From NCBI GenBank assembly GCA_913063125.1, contig CAJXZM010000023.1, positions 1 through 49,335 of the forward strand: a stretch of DNA of 49,335 nt, given 5' to 3'. A program made the translations under genes and the position numbers. Origin of the DNA: an uncultured Gammaproteobacteria bacterium. GTDB lineage: Bacteria; Pseudomonadota; Gammaproteobacteria; Pseudomonadales; Ketobacteraceae. The notes beneath the pieces are model-generated. The model had not been told where the DNA came from. It made no database searches and was given only the letters and a program-made list of their open reading frames with translations. Each line of letters opens with the position of its first letter. Within the stretch, counting starts at the first letter, position 1. Positions 16,901-26,600 of this stretch are shown here, one piece after another.

Positions 16901-19117
16901 CAACACATCCTTGTCAACAACAACAGCTGTTGCACCGTTTAACAACGCCCCCCAGAGTTCAAACGTTGCGGCATCAAAAGATACATTGGATAAATGTGTA
17001 ACATTATCCGTTGGTGCAATTTGAATATAATTGGAGTTTTTGCAGAGTCGTGACACCCCTTTATGGTATACACACACACCTTTTGGTTGCCCGGTTGAGC
17101 CAGAAGTGTAGATAACATATGCTAACGATTCAGCGGTTGAATCCTCATCATGTACGCTAGTAGACGGCATATTTTCTAAAGAAAACTTAGTCAACATTGA
17201 AATAAAACCAACATCATCTAAACAGGCATGAACCCAACTATTATCGTTATCTGAGGCGGCAGGTAGATTTTTTTCAAGTGTTTTCTGAGTTAATACAATA
17301 GAGACATGACAATCCTCTAACATATAAGCCAAACGATCTGACGGGTAACCAGGATCAAGCGGTACATAAGCCGCACCGGTCTTCAAAATAGCCAATGCAC
17401 CAATCATCATATCAAAAGACCGGTCTAAACAAAGGCCAACGAAGTCTCCCTCGACAACACCTTGCGTTTCTAAATAACGGGCCAATCTATTTGAAGATTG
17501 ATTAAGCTCTTGGTAACTAAGCGAATCTTCACCATGAACCAACGCAGGTTTTTTAGGCGTTAATAGAACCTGTTGTTGAAACTGTTCATGAATAGAGACA
17601 TCCTCAGGGTATTCTACCTTCGTATTGTTCCATTCCTCGAGTTTAACCTCTTCATCCGGAAGTACGAAACGTAGTATTTGTGATTCCTTTTCTCCATTCA
17701 AAAGCTGTTCAATAACCACACCCATTCGCTCTAAAAAGCGACAAGGATTAAATTCATCTATATAGTAATAAGTGTTAAGCGAAAGGCCCTCATCTTCAAT
17801 CTGTACAACCAGCTGAACTTGTTTTCGAGGGTGATTGGTATAACGATAAACATCAATAGCAGAATCATTTAGAGAAATAGTAGGAACAAAATCGATAAAA
17901 TTGTAAATAAACTCCACATCTTCTGAAGGGGCGAGTTGCTTCGTCTCCCCTATCGAAAGCTTCTCGTAACCACGCATCGATTTTTGAAAACGCCGAGACC
18001 CTGAAAAGATGTCATCCACTGTTCCATTCAAAACTTGAGGATCAAACACAAAGGGTATTTGGTTAACGTACAAACCCAAGCTTAATTCATGACCTTTGGG
18101 GCGAAAACTGTGAGCGCTGTGAATGACGAAAGGCTGGACCGGATTCCCGTATTTGTTTAGCAGCAATGCATAAATGCTACGAAAAAATATGGCTGGCGTT
18201 ATCACGTTTTTACGACAATACTTTTTTATCCGATCAACCTGTGCAGCATCAAAAAGATACGTTTCTTTGATCACGCTATCTTCAGAACACTTATCTACAC
18301 TCCTATATGCTTCCTCATCTTCATTTATTTTTTTAACGACCTTTAAAGAGATCGGTTCAACATTTTGTAAGTTTTCACTCCAAAACTCACGAATATCTTG
18401 CGTATCAAACTCATTATAGTATTCCTCAGCTAGCTCCAAATACTCTGACTGGCCAGAATCAGTAGTATTTCTGGTTACATCTCCTGCGAGGGCACGGTTA
18501 TAGTCAGCAGACACTCGACTTAGGTGTGACGCTAGGCTAACGCCATCCATTAAAATGTGGTGGCATCCCATGGCAAAAACAGTTCTGTCATCGTCTAGGC
18601 GCCAAATACGGTACCGAACCAATTCAGTACTGTGAATATCGTAAGGTGCATAAATAAAATCACGAACAAGAGACTCTAACGCATCATCAGAACACGGCGT
18701 GCTCGTTAAATCTTTTACCTCAAGATTAAAACTTGTTTGAGTTGATACACACTGACAAGCAACATCATCGCCATGACTACTATTTTGATGTTGATCTTGA
18801 TCTGAGCCCTCATAAATGCGTGTTCTCAACATCGGCTGTCGTTCTTGAAATGCTAACAATACTGCATTCCATACATCTACCTGAAAAGGCTGAGTGATGG
18901 AGATAGCGTAACCAATACAAACATCCAACGTATCAGGTTTTAGCACACTAGTAAGATACAGGTCTCTTTGCATTGGTGTTAATGGATAAACAGCTTCAAC
19001 ACCCAGGTGGCCTAATTTCAACGACGCCTTTTCAGTGGCTGCATGCGGTAAGACTGGGGGGGGCACTTCCTCCAGCATTTGTTCTTCCTCCGGCAACAGT
19101 TCGTTATCACGTTTCAT
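10910..19117 (-). CDS. NRPS-2: C*-A-PCP-E-C-A-PCP-acidic tail (predicted first synthetase)
   Basis: 2735 aa, two modules. There is no TubC docking domain; after a charged 35-residue leader comes a divergent C* domain (HHILMDG near 185). A1 (A3 near 670) reads D-A-F-F-L-G-I-V-F, a branched aliphatic (Ile/Val/Leu-like) code. PCP1 has GGDSIISIQ near 1065, the form usual before epimerisation domains. The E domain follows (HHLLIDVVSWRIL near 1262; EIVFNYLGQLD). C2 has QHILLDGWS near 1770 and YPLSPMQEGMLFHS, typical of a DCL domain accepting a D-residue; its first active-site His is Gln. A2 (A3 near 2258) reads D-A-F-F-L-G-V-T-F, again Ile/Val-like. PCP2 is near 2655. The tail is strongly acidic, ending EEFTL, and suits binding to a TubC domain. 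The ATG overlaps the stop of the MFS gene. The N-terminal C* with no upstream carrier suggests initiation with an acyl group (inference). Confidence 0.92.
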   Translation of the reverse strand: MKRDNELLPEEEQMLEEVPPPVLPHAATEKASLKLGHLGVEAVYPLTPMQRDLYLTSVLKPDTLDVCIGYAISITQPFQVDVWNAVLLAFQERQPMLRTRIYEGSDQDQHQNSSHGDDVACQCVSTQTSFNLEVKDLTSTPCSDDALESLVRDFIYAPYDIHSTELVRYRIWRLDDDRTVFAMGCHHILMDGVSLASHLSRVSADYNRALAGDVTRNTTDSGQSEYLELAEEYYNEFDTQDIREFWSENLQNVEPISLKVVKKINEDEEAYRSVDKCSEDSVIKETYLFDAAQVDRIKKYCRKNVITPAIFFRSIYALLLNKYGNPVQPFVIHSAHSFRPKGHELSLGLYVNQIPFVFDPQVLNGTVDDIFSGSRRFQKSMRGYEKLSIGETKQLAPSEDVEFIYNFIDFVPTISLNDSAIDVYRYTNHPRKQVQLVVQIEDEGLSLNTYYYIDEFNPCRFLERMGVVIEQLLNGEKESQILRFVLPDEEVKLEEWNNTKVEYPEDVSIHEQFQQQVLLTPKKPALVHGEDSLSYQELNQSSNRLARYLETQGVVEGDFVGLCLDRSFDMMIGALAILKTGAAYVPLDPGYPSDRLAYMLEDCHVSIVLTQKTLEKNLPAASDNDNSWVHACLDDVGFISMLTKFSLENMPSTSVHDEDSTAESLAYVIYTSGSTGQPKGVCVYHKGVSRLCKNSNYIQIAPTDNVTHLSNVSFDAATFELWGALLNGATAVVVDKDVLLSDDELVQYFSEKRVSVMFITTALFHYYAIYKVEIFKQFRVVLFGGEACDPNLVAKVYRDAKPNHLINIYGPTENTVFSLWYEVTGCEQECLTVPIGRPISNTTLYVLDKNQHLMPIGVSGELYLGGDGVAKGYLNRAELTNTVFLEHSEFGRLYRTGDWVRVNTEGNVEYLGRIDDQVKIRGFRIEIGEIEKNLLKHPCVSEAIVIAREDQPGHKILVAYCVFDNEMPGQVAAQTPESLESVKELRHFMKLLLPDYMVPSAFVLLDQLPLTANGKVDKKSLPKPESLAGDADYVEPTTYQEKILALIWSEVLGGQKVGVNDNFFELGGDSIISIQIISRAKRVGLHLQPQHLFEHPTIAELASIASSERISIIAEQGAVNGEVPMLPIQQWFMEEHREDKEHFNHGLLLGIKDVFSESDIEHVMAALLEKHDGLRGQFYNDHPENSGNSGDGWVQRIHSVDVEGVTLEHLTISENDWNSKDTIIVDFANELHKSFEFDSGDLFSFGFIKTPGGQDNRLLLVVHHLLIDVVSWRILMDDINVGLANISDGKVLDLGLKTTSIQQWGKALVEYSQTNVVLDKLDYWCALSALTYTELPTDNNSLDNSSSDNTYSQINEYVASLDVGQTKKLLSQVNGAYRTDIEDVLLSALAMTISQWASDVEKDRVVHGPQSANATGKVYLQLESHGRENISTSVDVTGTLGWFTSVFPVLLDIHEIDFTNPNNYGTLIQSVKEQMRQVGDGDGGFSFGLLRYMSANEISQQLLSIPTPEIVFNYLGQLDNIVTQDDCSYPTNEPVGDMCGGKLKRQHLLDINCRIENGQFKAFWSYNSDIHNETTISRVANSYIDLLSTLINHCLKEESKGITPSDVPLIDTDQTGLDHMVRNILQQSDGFTVGNIQSIYPLSPMQEGMLFHSVYQPESAFYIDQMELQVEGGVDLGILTKAWQRVVARHDILRTAFVHKGVQKPIQVVFDNVDVDIEVYDWTQADRDLTFSEWLVADKAKGFVFSDPGLFRFSWFMLPNQEQRLVWTFQHILLDGWSLPLVLGEVMQTYSDLLTGNPLPSGAVPQYQNFIRWLSVQPKLEAEAYWREYLSGFSAPNSFPQMKTISLQESTHAQWKESIIELDEGALQSLNRLAHDQHLTLNTIVQGAWALLLSRYSRENDVVFGTTVSGRPAELRDVEQTVGIFINTLPLRTKVDGELSFSLWLKGLQQQQVEMRRYEHVPLVDVQSVSEVSSKQALFDSIVVFENYPMDQSFFDYLPIKLTEVTLIEHANYPLTLIVIPGKTLTFKMSYNDSLFDEDDVKRMLGHLIVMLKGVADQPDTQLQDLPWLTKSEISQVTTEWNKTETSYPSGISLVSLFEEKVDSYPDNVAVSFYEEKLSYQQLNELSNQVSYELISSGVVPGDKVAVVMGRSLPMIISTVAVLKAGGVYVPIDPSYPEDRIAYMLSDTAASVLITCSNDEPKIRKLTQCSDDNKSDNHSTLLVWETLSATLSNGVAKKTIDNPKIPADSSTLAYVIYTSGSTGTPKGVCVSQEAVSRLVMDTNFVDILPGDAIAHLSNVSFDAATFDIWGALLNGGEVVGFDKDTLLDAEKFSLALETKKIKAMFITVALFNLLTKQKVDIFSNVDTLLFGGEAADPKQVRRVLCGKEGKASPQQLVNVYGPTENTTFSTFYPITTLDESALNVPIGKPISNSTTYILDAMKRPVPIGVPGELYVGGRGVADGYLNQNELTDSVFTPNPYLSDSRNQQSCSTFYRTGDVCRYLSNGDIEILGRIDDQVKIRGFRIELGEVENHLNVIPGVSDACVLVRQNQQNDKHMVAYVLLDAETELSVHSLKKEMKNRVPDYLVPAAFVFIQKLPLNANGKVDKNQLPEPDEFCYDSNEYVTPKNAIEQQLVDIWQDVLGLTRVSVNDDFFDLGGHSLLVTQVVARIREEMEIDISLRTLFEATTIATVAEIIAVVMPAVMPSPDVTENSGQTGCDDESSEDDNDEFEEFTL
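17640..18990 (-). other. C* domain of NRPS-2 (N-terminal, initiating position)
   Basis: Approximate borders. It opens VYPLTPMQRDLYL and ends with FLERMGVVIEQLL directly before A1. It has HHILMDG, CRKNVITPAIFF, GLYVNQIPF and FIYNFIDF, matching the three internal C* domains rather than the ordinary LCL domains (QQRxW openings, GFFxNTLxxR). It is the first domain of the synthetase predicted to start the line, so no upstream carrier protein feeds it in cis. Confidence 0.75.
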
Positions 19118-20511
19118 ATGGCTGCACCACTAACGTTACTTCCTTGCTTACCTTTCAACTCTTTATCACCCTCTTGATCAAGCTTTGCATCAAACTCACC
19201 GGCACACTTTTCGTCAAGCTCTGCATCCGGCAGATCGATATCAATATTCCTAATACCTTTATTCATCGCGCCCAACAAGATACTCACAAAGCAAACCAAT
19301 CCATACAAACTAACCATTACCGCCACTCCACGCCCTGGCCCATAGCCGTATAGCTTTCCCAACCACAAAAATTGACCAGACATAAATTGGGATAATGCTG
19401 TTGAATCCATCAAAAGTGGTTCGAATATATAATCTGCTAAAAAACCCGAAGAAACATAAGCAAGAGGGGCTACAACACCAATCACCATATTTCTGAAACT
19501 AAATAGTCGCCCTTGCATAGTCACATCTACTTTTCGTTGCCATATAGATTGGCTGCACGCCATAAATACTGGGTATGCTGCCATCGCAAAAAACACACCA
19601 CCAGAAAATACATAGGTTGAAGGGACTATCGGGAATAACATAATTAGCAGTGAGATAACGAGGCCAGAATACAATACACCATGGATATTTTGTTTGGGGC
19701 CTCCCCAAGCCATCATAAATATCCCACCAAACAACATGCCTGCCCCCCCTACTGACATAACAACACCAAGTTCGGCTTTATTTGCAAACCCTAGCACGAC
19801 GGGTATCACCAATACCTGAATCGCAGCCAAATTAAAATTTACGGCTGCTGTAAGCCCCAACAACAGTAATAACGCAGGTTTACTGCGTAAGTAATACCAT
19901 GCGTCTTTTATTTCATCAATGATACTTGTGTTAGATGGTTCACCCTCATTATGTATCGCAGGAATCGCTGCAATAAGAAGCGTCGTAATGCCAATAACAA
20001 ACGTCACTAGATTTAAAGCAAAAACCCACTGTAGCCCGACCCAATGAATCAAGGCACCCGCGAGTGCAGGTGCAATCAACTGCACCATACCAAAGGTTGT
20101 AGCAAGCGCACCGTTCGCTTTACCTAAATCATTTTTGTTCACTAACAAGGTAATAGTCGCCATGAACCCTGGGCGCAAGAAAGCCATAAAGACAGCGCTA
20201 AGCGTTACCAACGCGATAATATGCCACACCGCCAGCATATCAAACCAGTACAAAAAGGCCCCAACAAATGTACACAGTGCAGAACCTAGCTGTCCTAGCA
20301 CAAGCGTTCTTTTACGAGGCCAGCGATCAATTAGTGCACCGGCAATAGGTGAAAAAAGCAACGTTGGTAACGCGCCAGCAACAGCGACCAACGTAAAATC
20401 CATTACTGAACCCGCTTCTTCATAAACCCACACACTCAGGCCAAAATTGGTCAACGAGGTGCCAAGAAGCGACATGGCCTGTCCGGCTAATATGAAATAA
20501 AATATCTTCAC
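19114..20511 (-). CDS. MFS exporter, EntS/MFS_3-like
   Basis: 465 aa, with about 12 transmembrane segments to residue 415 and a hydrophilic, charged C-terminal tail of about 45 residues. The N-terminus MKIFYFILAGQAMSLLGTSL and the loop IAGALIDRWPRKRTLVLGQ (the G-x-x-x-D-R-x-x-R-K motif between helices 2 and 3) place it in the drug/siderophore exporter branch of the major facilitator superfamily (EntS, MFS_3). It lies between NRPS-1 (141 nt gap) and NRPS-2 (ATGA overlap) and so is translated with the synthetases. Its likely role is export of the finished or partly finished peptide across the inner membrane, and possibly self-protection. The substrate is inferred from context only. Confidence 0.85.
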   Translation of the reverse strand: MKIFYFILAGQAMSLLGTSLTNFGLSVWVYEEAGSVMDFTLVAVAGALPTLLFSPIAGALIDRWPRKRTLVLGQLGSALCTFVGAFLYWFDMLAVWHIIALVTLSAVFMAFLRPGFMATITLLVNKNDLGKANGALATTFGMVQLIAPALAGALIHWVGLQWVFALNLVTFVIGITTLLIAAIPAIHNEGEPSNTSIIDEIKDAWYYLRSKPALLLLLGLTAAVNFNLAAIQVLVIPVVLGFANKAELGVVMSVGGAGMLFGGIFMMAWGGPKQNIHGVLYSGLVISLLIMLFPIVPSTYVFSGGVFFAMAAYPVFMACSQSIWQRKVDVTMQGRLFSFRNMVIGVVAPLAYVSSGFLADYIFEPLLMDSTALSQFMSGQFLWLGKLYGYGPGRGVAVMVSLYGLVCFVSILLGAMNKGIRNIDIDLPDAELDEKCAGEFDAKLDQEGDKELKGKQGSNVSGAAI

Positions 20512-20652
20512 TATTACTGCTTTATCCTTTAATCAGGCTAATCGCTATACCTGTACAACAGTGGGGTTATGACCGCTACGATCAAATCAAGGAATTCTAT
20601 TTTATGACGCATCACAAATACACCTCGACGGCCCCAACTTGGGAGGTAGCAC
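20512..20652. other. Gap between NRPS-1 and MFS exporter
   Basis: 141 nt, the longest gap inside the operon. No strong terminator hairpin is visible, so read-through is assumed. An internal promoter for the MFS-NRPS-2-NRPS-3 part is possible but not recognised. Confidence 0.4.
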
Positions 20653-23600
20653 CTAGTTTTTTATTATCTTATTAATAGCTAACGCTATTTCTCCTACATA
20701 TGGCGCCTGTAGAACACCTTCATGATCTGTTTTGATATACCGCTGATCTACTGTCGTACACAATGAAGTCCATAGTGTATCCGACTTAGCTCTTGGTTGT
20801 GTGCTCTGTTTTGTATCTAGTTGCTTATCATCCCCTGTCGTATTCTCAGCTGCTCCCTCAGTCGCACACCAGTGAATCAACCTTCCATCGTAATCAACCA
20901 TTTTGTACTGCTCAAAAGCATGCTGATGAGCAAGAAATACTGACATCCGTGACGTCAGCTCTTCTCTACTTATATCCGCTGGAAGCGACCCCGAACTGAC
21001 AAGTCTATCAATAACAAACTCTATACGAGCCTCAGCAGAGAGCGCATTTACGGTTGCGCGATCAACATCGATAATAGCACCTAATTTTTCGACGATAAAA
21101 TCAACATCATTCACTTTATTGGTTTCAGAGGGTATGTAGGTATCCAACAAGAAGACAGCCTCAACGCGACTTCCAATGCTCCGTAAGCGGCGAGCAATTT
21201 CAATCGCGATAAGCCCCCCCATAGACTGGCCACAAAGATAATAGGGCCCAGAAGGTGAAACCTGTTTAATCTGCGCTACATAAACATCAGCCATTTCACC
21301 AATATCTGACAATGGTGACTGCTCTGCCATAAAACCTCTCGCCTGAAGGCCAAAAACGGATATATCAGACGATAATTCGCGCGCCAATGTTGAGTATGCC
21401 AACACTTCACCACCAACAGCATGAATACAAAACAGAGTTTTTTCATTCACTCCGCTGTCACTGCCTTCTGCATCACCTTCAACACTAGCATTAGCAGAGC
21501 GCAACCTAACAAGGTAAGACCAATTATCTTCGGAGGATTGACCTGGATAGGTTTGTTGTTCAATAAAAGTGGCTAACGGTGCGATTGTTTGCATTTGAAA
21601 AAGAGAAGCCAATGGTATTTGTATATCAAATTCACGTTCAATAGTAGACATCAAGCGAACCGCTAATATAGAGTGTCCGCCCAATTCAAAGAAATCGTCA
21701 GTAACCCCTACCTTTTCAGCACCAAGTACGCGTTGCCAAATATCAACCAGTGTTTTTTCGACGCGTGATTTTGGGGCTACGTATTGGGCTTCTTCTAAGG
21801 CATCTATCGGTAATGCTTGTCGATCAATTTTACCATTGGCATTTAGCGGCCATTGGGATAACTCAAACAATCTACTCGGAATCATATAGTCAGGCAAAAA
21901 GTTACGTAACACCGCACGCCAATCTGATTGCGCTAGTGAATTTGACTCACCACCACCTATTACATACGCTATTAGCAACTCATCCTTCATGAGCACTAAG
22001 CTGTCTTTAACATCATCCAATTGGCATAATGCATTCTCAACTTCACCCAGCTCAATGCGCAATCCCCGGACTTTCACTTGAAAATCATTTCGTCCAACAT
22101 AGAGCAAAGAGCCTTCTTTATCCTGGCACACCAGGTCCCCCGTTAGATACATAATATCATTGGATAATACGCCAGGTACAAAAGCAGCCTCAGTCAGGTC
22201 TGGTTGATGTAAGTACCCTTTCCCAACCCCCTGACCGCTAATGGCCAATTCACCCGTTAAACCTTGAGGTAATAAATGATGGTGTTTATCAACCACCCAT
22301 AATTGCACATTATCATTTGCTCGCCCTAGGGGCACAGGGTTGTTATAGAACACATCCGGTTCTTCGATGGGGTAAAACGCTGCAATATCGGTACATTCCG
22401 TTGGGCCATAACTGTTAATCACCTGGCAATAGCAATCTGGGTGTTCTAACCAAGATTTCAACGCCTGCATACGAATAGGTTCTCCCCCAAGAATAACGCT
22501 TTTTAGCGTAGATAAATCCTGTAAAGCGCTCTTTTCCGTACACCTATCAACTAATGGATAAAAAGCACTTGGAGCACAGTTAACTCGAGTAATTTCGCAA
22601 TGCTTTATGGTATCAACAATTATTTTGGGGTCGTATTCATCAGCATCGATAAAGTGTAGTGTGCCACCCGTTAACAGAGGTGCCCACAAATTTTTCTGCG
22701 TCAAGTCAAACCCAATCGCACTGATGACCAGGTGCTGCTCTGATGCATCAAAGGCAAACTCCTTGCAATACCACTGCTGAAGGTTAAATACATTATTTTG
22801 GTCTACTAGAGCACCCTTAGGCATACCTGTAGAACCTGAGGTATATATCACGTAAAACAACGCATCTGCATCAATGGATGCCTGTTCGAAGGAGCCGCAA
22901 TTATCGACCGATTCACTTTCCAAAAGCTGCAACGCGTCAGGAAACATTACGTTATGTTGGATTTTATCATCGGTTAAAACAAATTTGGCCGAAGAATCAT
23001 CATCCATAAAGCGAAGGCGTTCTTTGGGGTGTTTGGGATCGAGCGGTAAATATGCGGCACCTGTTTTTAACACCGCCAAAAGTGCGACCATCAACTCACA
23101 ACCAAGGTGTAAACACACCCCAACAACATCGCCAGCACCAACACCTTTACGCTGAAGTACTAGGGCCACGTTACTTGCTCTACGATCAAGCTCTGTATAG
23201 GTCAGTGAGCTATCGCCACAGGATACAGCGACGGCTTCCTTTGCATCACAAAGAGTGCGTTCTATTTGCTTGACCAGAGGTTCAAAACCTCTATCTTCTC
23301 TGGGCTTATTTTCACCTCTTTCATACTCAACAGCTGAAGACATCGCTTGACTGATTAATTGCGCTTCCTCATCAGGGCGTACAAGACTTAGATCACCAAG
23401 TTTTTCTTTTCCATCAAGTAGCTGCTGAGTAATCCACTCCATTCTTTCAAGAAAATCAAAATCCTCAAACAAGTGATCATAATAATGCAGAATAAGATGC
23501 AACTTATCATCTGCTAATTTCACAGACATTAACACATGACCTTCTACATCAGGTGGCAGTCCTACGTTATTCAGTGTTTGACCGTTAAAGGTAACTTCTT

Positions 23601-26600
23601 CGTAATACGCCTGATAGTTATAAAGAAAGGTCACTGGGCCTGGAGGTAAAATCGTCGCCTGAGCAAACCCTGAGATGTTCCGATAATCTTTTATTTCTTT
23701 TTGAAAACTTCTGGCATCAGCAAACACATCTTTCATCGTCATCTCACGCCCCAGCACTTTCTGGCGCATAAGATAAGGAATTTGCTGATAGAAACACCCT
23801 AAAGTCTCTGCACTTTCTCTCGTTCGACCAAGTGCTAACTCCATTACTTGAAAGTCTTGTGTCGTACCGCAGTAACTATTCAGTAGATAGCCATAAATAC
23901 ATTTAAAATAATGTGCAGGAGTAATTCGATTTTTACGACAATATTTTTTGATGTTCTGCCAAAAAACATCATCTAAAACAAGTTCTTTAGAAACTTTCGT
24001 GCCAGATTTTAGGGGCTTACTATTTATATTCTGAGTGTTGCTATCCGGTGCTTGGTTTACGTTATCTTTTCTGATACGAAACACTAAGGACTCTGCGTTG
24101 CTAAGGGTATTTCGCCAAAAATCAAGAGTACCTTTTTGATCCATATCCTGACGATCAGAAACGATATGATCCTTAAAGCGGTCCCGTGGTACATGTGAAA
24201 TCGCATCCTCCACAGTTAGATTTGGATTTTGCTGTAAGGACTCATATACCGTAACGATAGTTTTAGCAAATTGGTTCATTGCAACACCATCAGTTGTTGC
24301 GTGATGCCCTACCATAAAAAACAAAAAACGCTCATCAGCCAATTTAACCAAACGATAGCGACTTAGGTGTCGACTACGTTTAACATCAAACGGGCGATAT
24401 ATGAATTGTTCTCCGAGCTCTTCTATATTTTCGTCACCAAGGGTATCAAGCGACAACAAATTCCCTTTCCAGTCCTTCTTATCCCAATCTCCTCTAGTCC
24501 AGTCTTCGTATTCGAAACTAACGTCAATCGTTTTCGGTATAACTTGATAAACAAGATCCATATATGTAAAAGGGGCTTCAACAAAATAGGATTTCAGCAT
24601 ACTCTGCGACTGGGATAGAGCATTGATCACTACATGCATCAACTCTGGATCAATGACAGAATTAAGTTCAGCCACACACCCCATACTATTTCTATGGCTA
24701 TCTAAGTCCATAATCGAATCTAAATAAAGATCCCGCTGCATCGCCGTCACCGGCCAAACATTCTCCACCAACACGGGATCCAAATTCAATGCCACTATCA
24801 ATTTCTCCTCACTTAGCCACTCCAGAGAGCGAGAAGGTGAGTCAATGTTTTCTATCATTGACTGGGCTAGTGCCATGTAATTATCAAGAAACGTTGTAAT
24901 CGTATTCTGCGTAAATAGATCCGTATTATATTCAAGAAAAGCGGTAACGCCGCTTTCTGTCATTCTTAGTTCAAGCGTCATATCTAACTTGGCATCAACC
25001 TTATCCAAGCCTAGATTTTCAAATATCAGTGGGTATGACGCATCATCTGAACGTTCATCCAAACTACCATTGCCAGAAGCAGCCTTACCAACCACACCTT
25101 GATCCACCGACTGTAATAACTGAAATGCAACCTGGACTAATGGCGGAAACGCTGGGCTACGTTCAAAATCCAGCACCTGCAAAACCTTTTCTGCAGGTAC
25201 ATCGTAATTTGCAAAAGCATCTAGGACATGTTCGCGAGTGTTTTGTAATAATGAACTTACTGTTTTGTTGTCACTCATATCACCACGAATAACAACGCTG
25301 TTAATAAAAAAACCAATCACGCCTTGTAAATCAGCCAGCTCACGCCCAGCCATTGGAATACCCACTAACACATCATCCTGTTGAGCATACTGACTTAACA
25401 GAAGTTGATAGGCAGTAAGCATGAACATAAACGGTGTCACACCTTGCTCGGCAGAGACAGATGTCAGAGACACACTGAACTCATCTGGAAATGCTACCTG
25501 AATACGATTGCCCGACGTTGTTTGTTGAGCAGGGCGTGGAAAATCTGTTGGCAAATGCAGAAAACTAGCACATCCATCGAGCGTTTTTTCCCAATAAGCT
25601 AGCTGTTTATCAATAATCGAATTATCCAAATGCGTTCTTTGCCACAATGCATAATCTGCATATTGTATCGGCAGATCTGAGGAATAAGGTTCCCCTGATC
25701 GACTATTTAGATAACCTTTAGCAATCTCTTGTGTTAGCACTTCAACAGAACGGCCATCAGAAACAATATGGTGCATACAGAACATTATCGTATGATGAGG
25801 CTTACCCTCTTGATCAGGTAAAATCAGAACCTTCACTCGAAATAACGGCCCGCAAAGCAAATCAAATGGCGTTGTTTCGTTCCCACGCAGGATTGTATCG
25901 ATTTCGACCTTCAGCAAATCGGTTTCTTTTGAAAAACCCCGTAAGTCCACGACCGATAAACACCAGTTATCGTCAGGGTTAGCGGCAACCATGAAAGCGT
26001 CACCCTGATCATCAACCGTAAAGTGGGTTCTTAACGTCTCATGACGCCGAACGATATCCCCCATCACGGATTCGAAAACGCTCAAATCAAGTTCGCCCGT
26101 CACGTTAAAAGCTCCGGGCATATTAAACGCTGCACTACCAGGGTTTAATAATTCCATCATCCATATACGCTGCTGACCATAAGTAAGTGGAACAGGGGTT
26201 TCTGATGAATACCCTATAACTTGCCGAGGCGATATTATTGGTAAAGAACCATGACCAACTTTACGCTTTTCTTTTTCAAGCTCGAGGGCCAATGCTGACA
26301 ATGTGCTGAACTCAAAAATGGACCTCATGGGTAAATCAACATGTAAGCTATTACGAATTCGCGCGACAACTTGAGTACCCAATAAAGAGTGGCCACCTAA
26401 TGCAAAAAAGTCATCCAGCACACTAACAACATCTATGTTTAAAACATCTTTCCATATATCGACTAAAGCAATTTCAGTAGTATTTCTTGGTTCAATAACC
26501 ACATCGCTACGTTTTTCATCGGGTTTTGGTAATGCTTTTCGATCTATCTTTCCTGCAGGAGTTAACGGAAACTTACCCATCACTGTAAAACTATTTGGAA

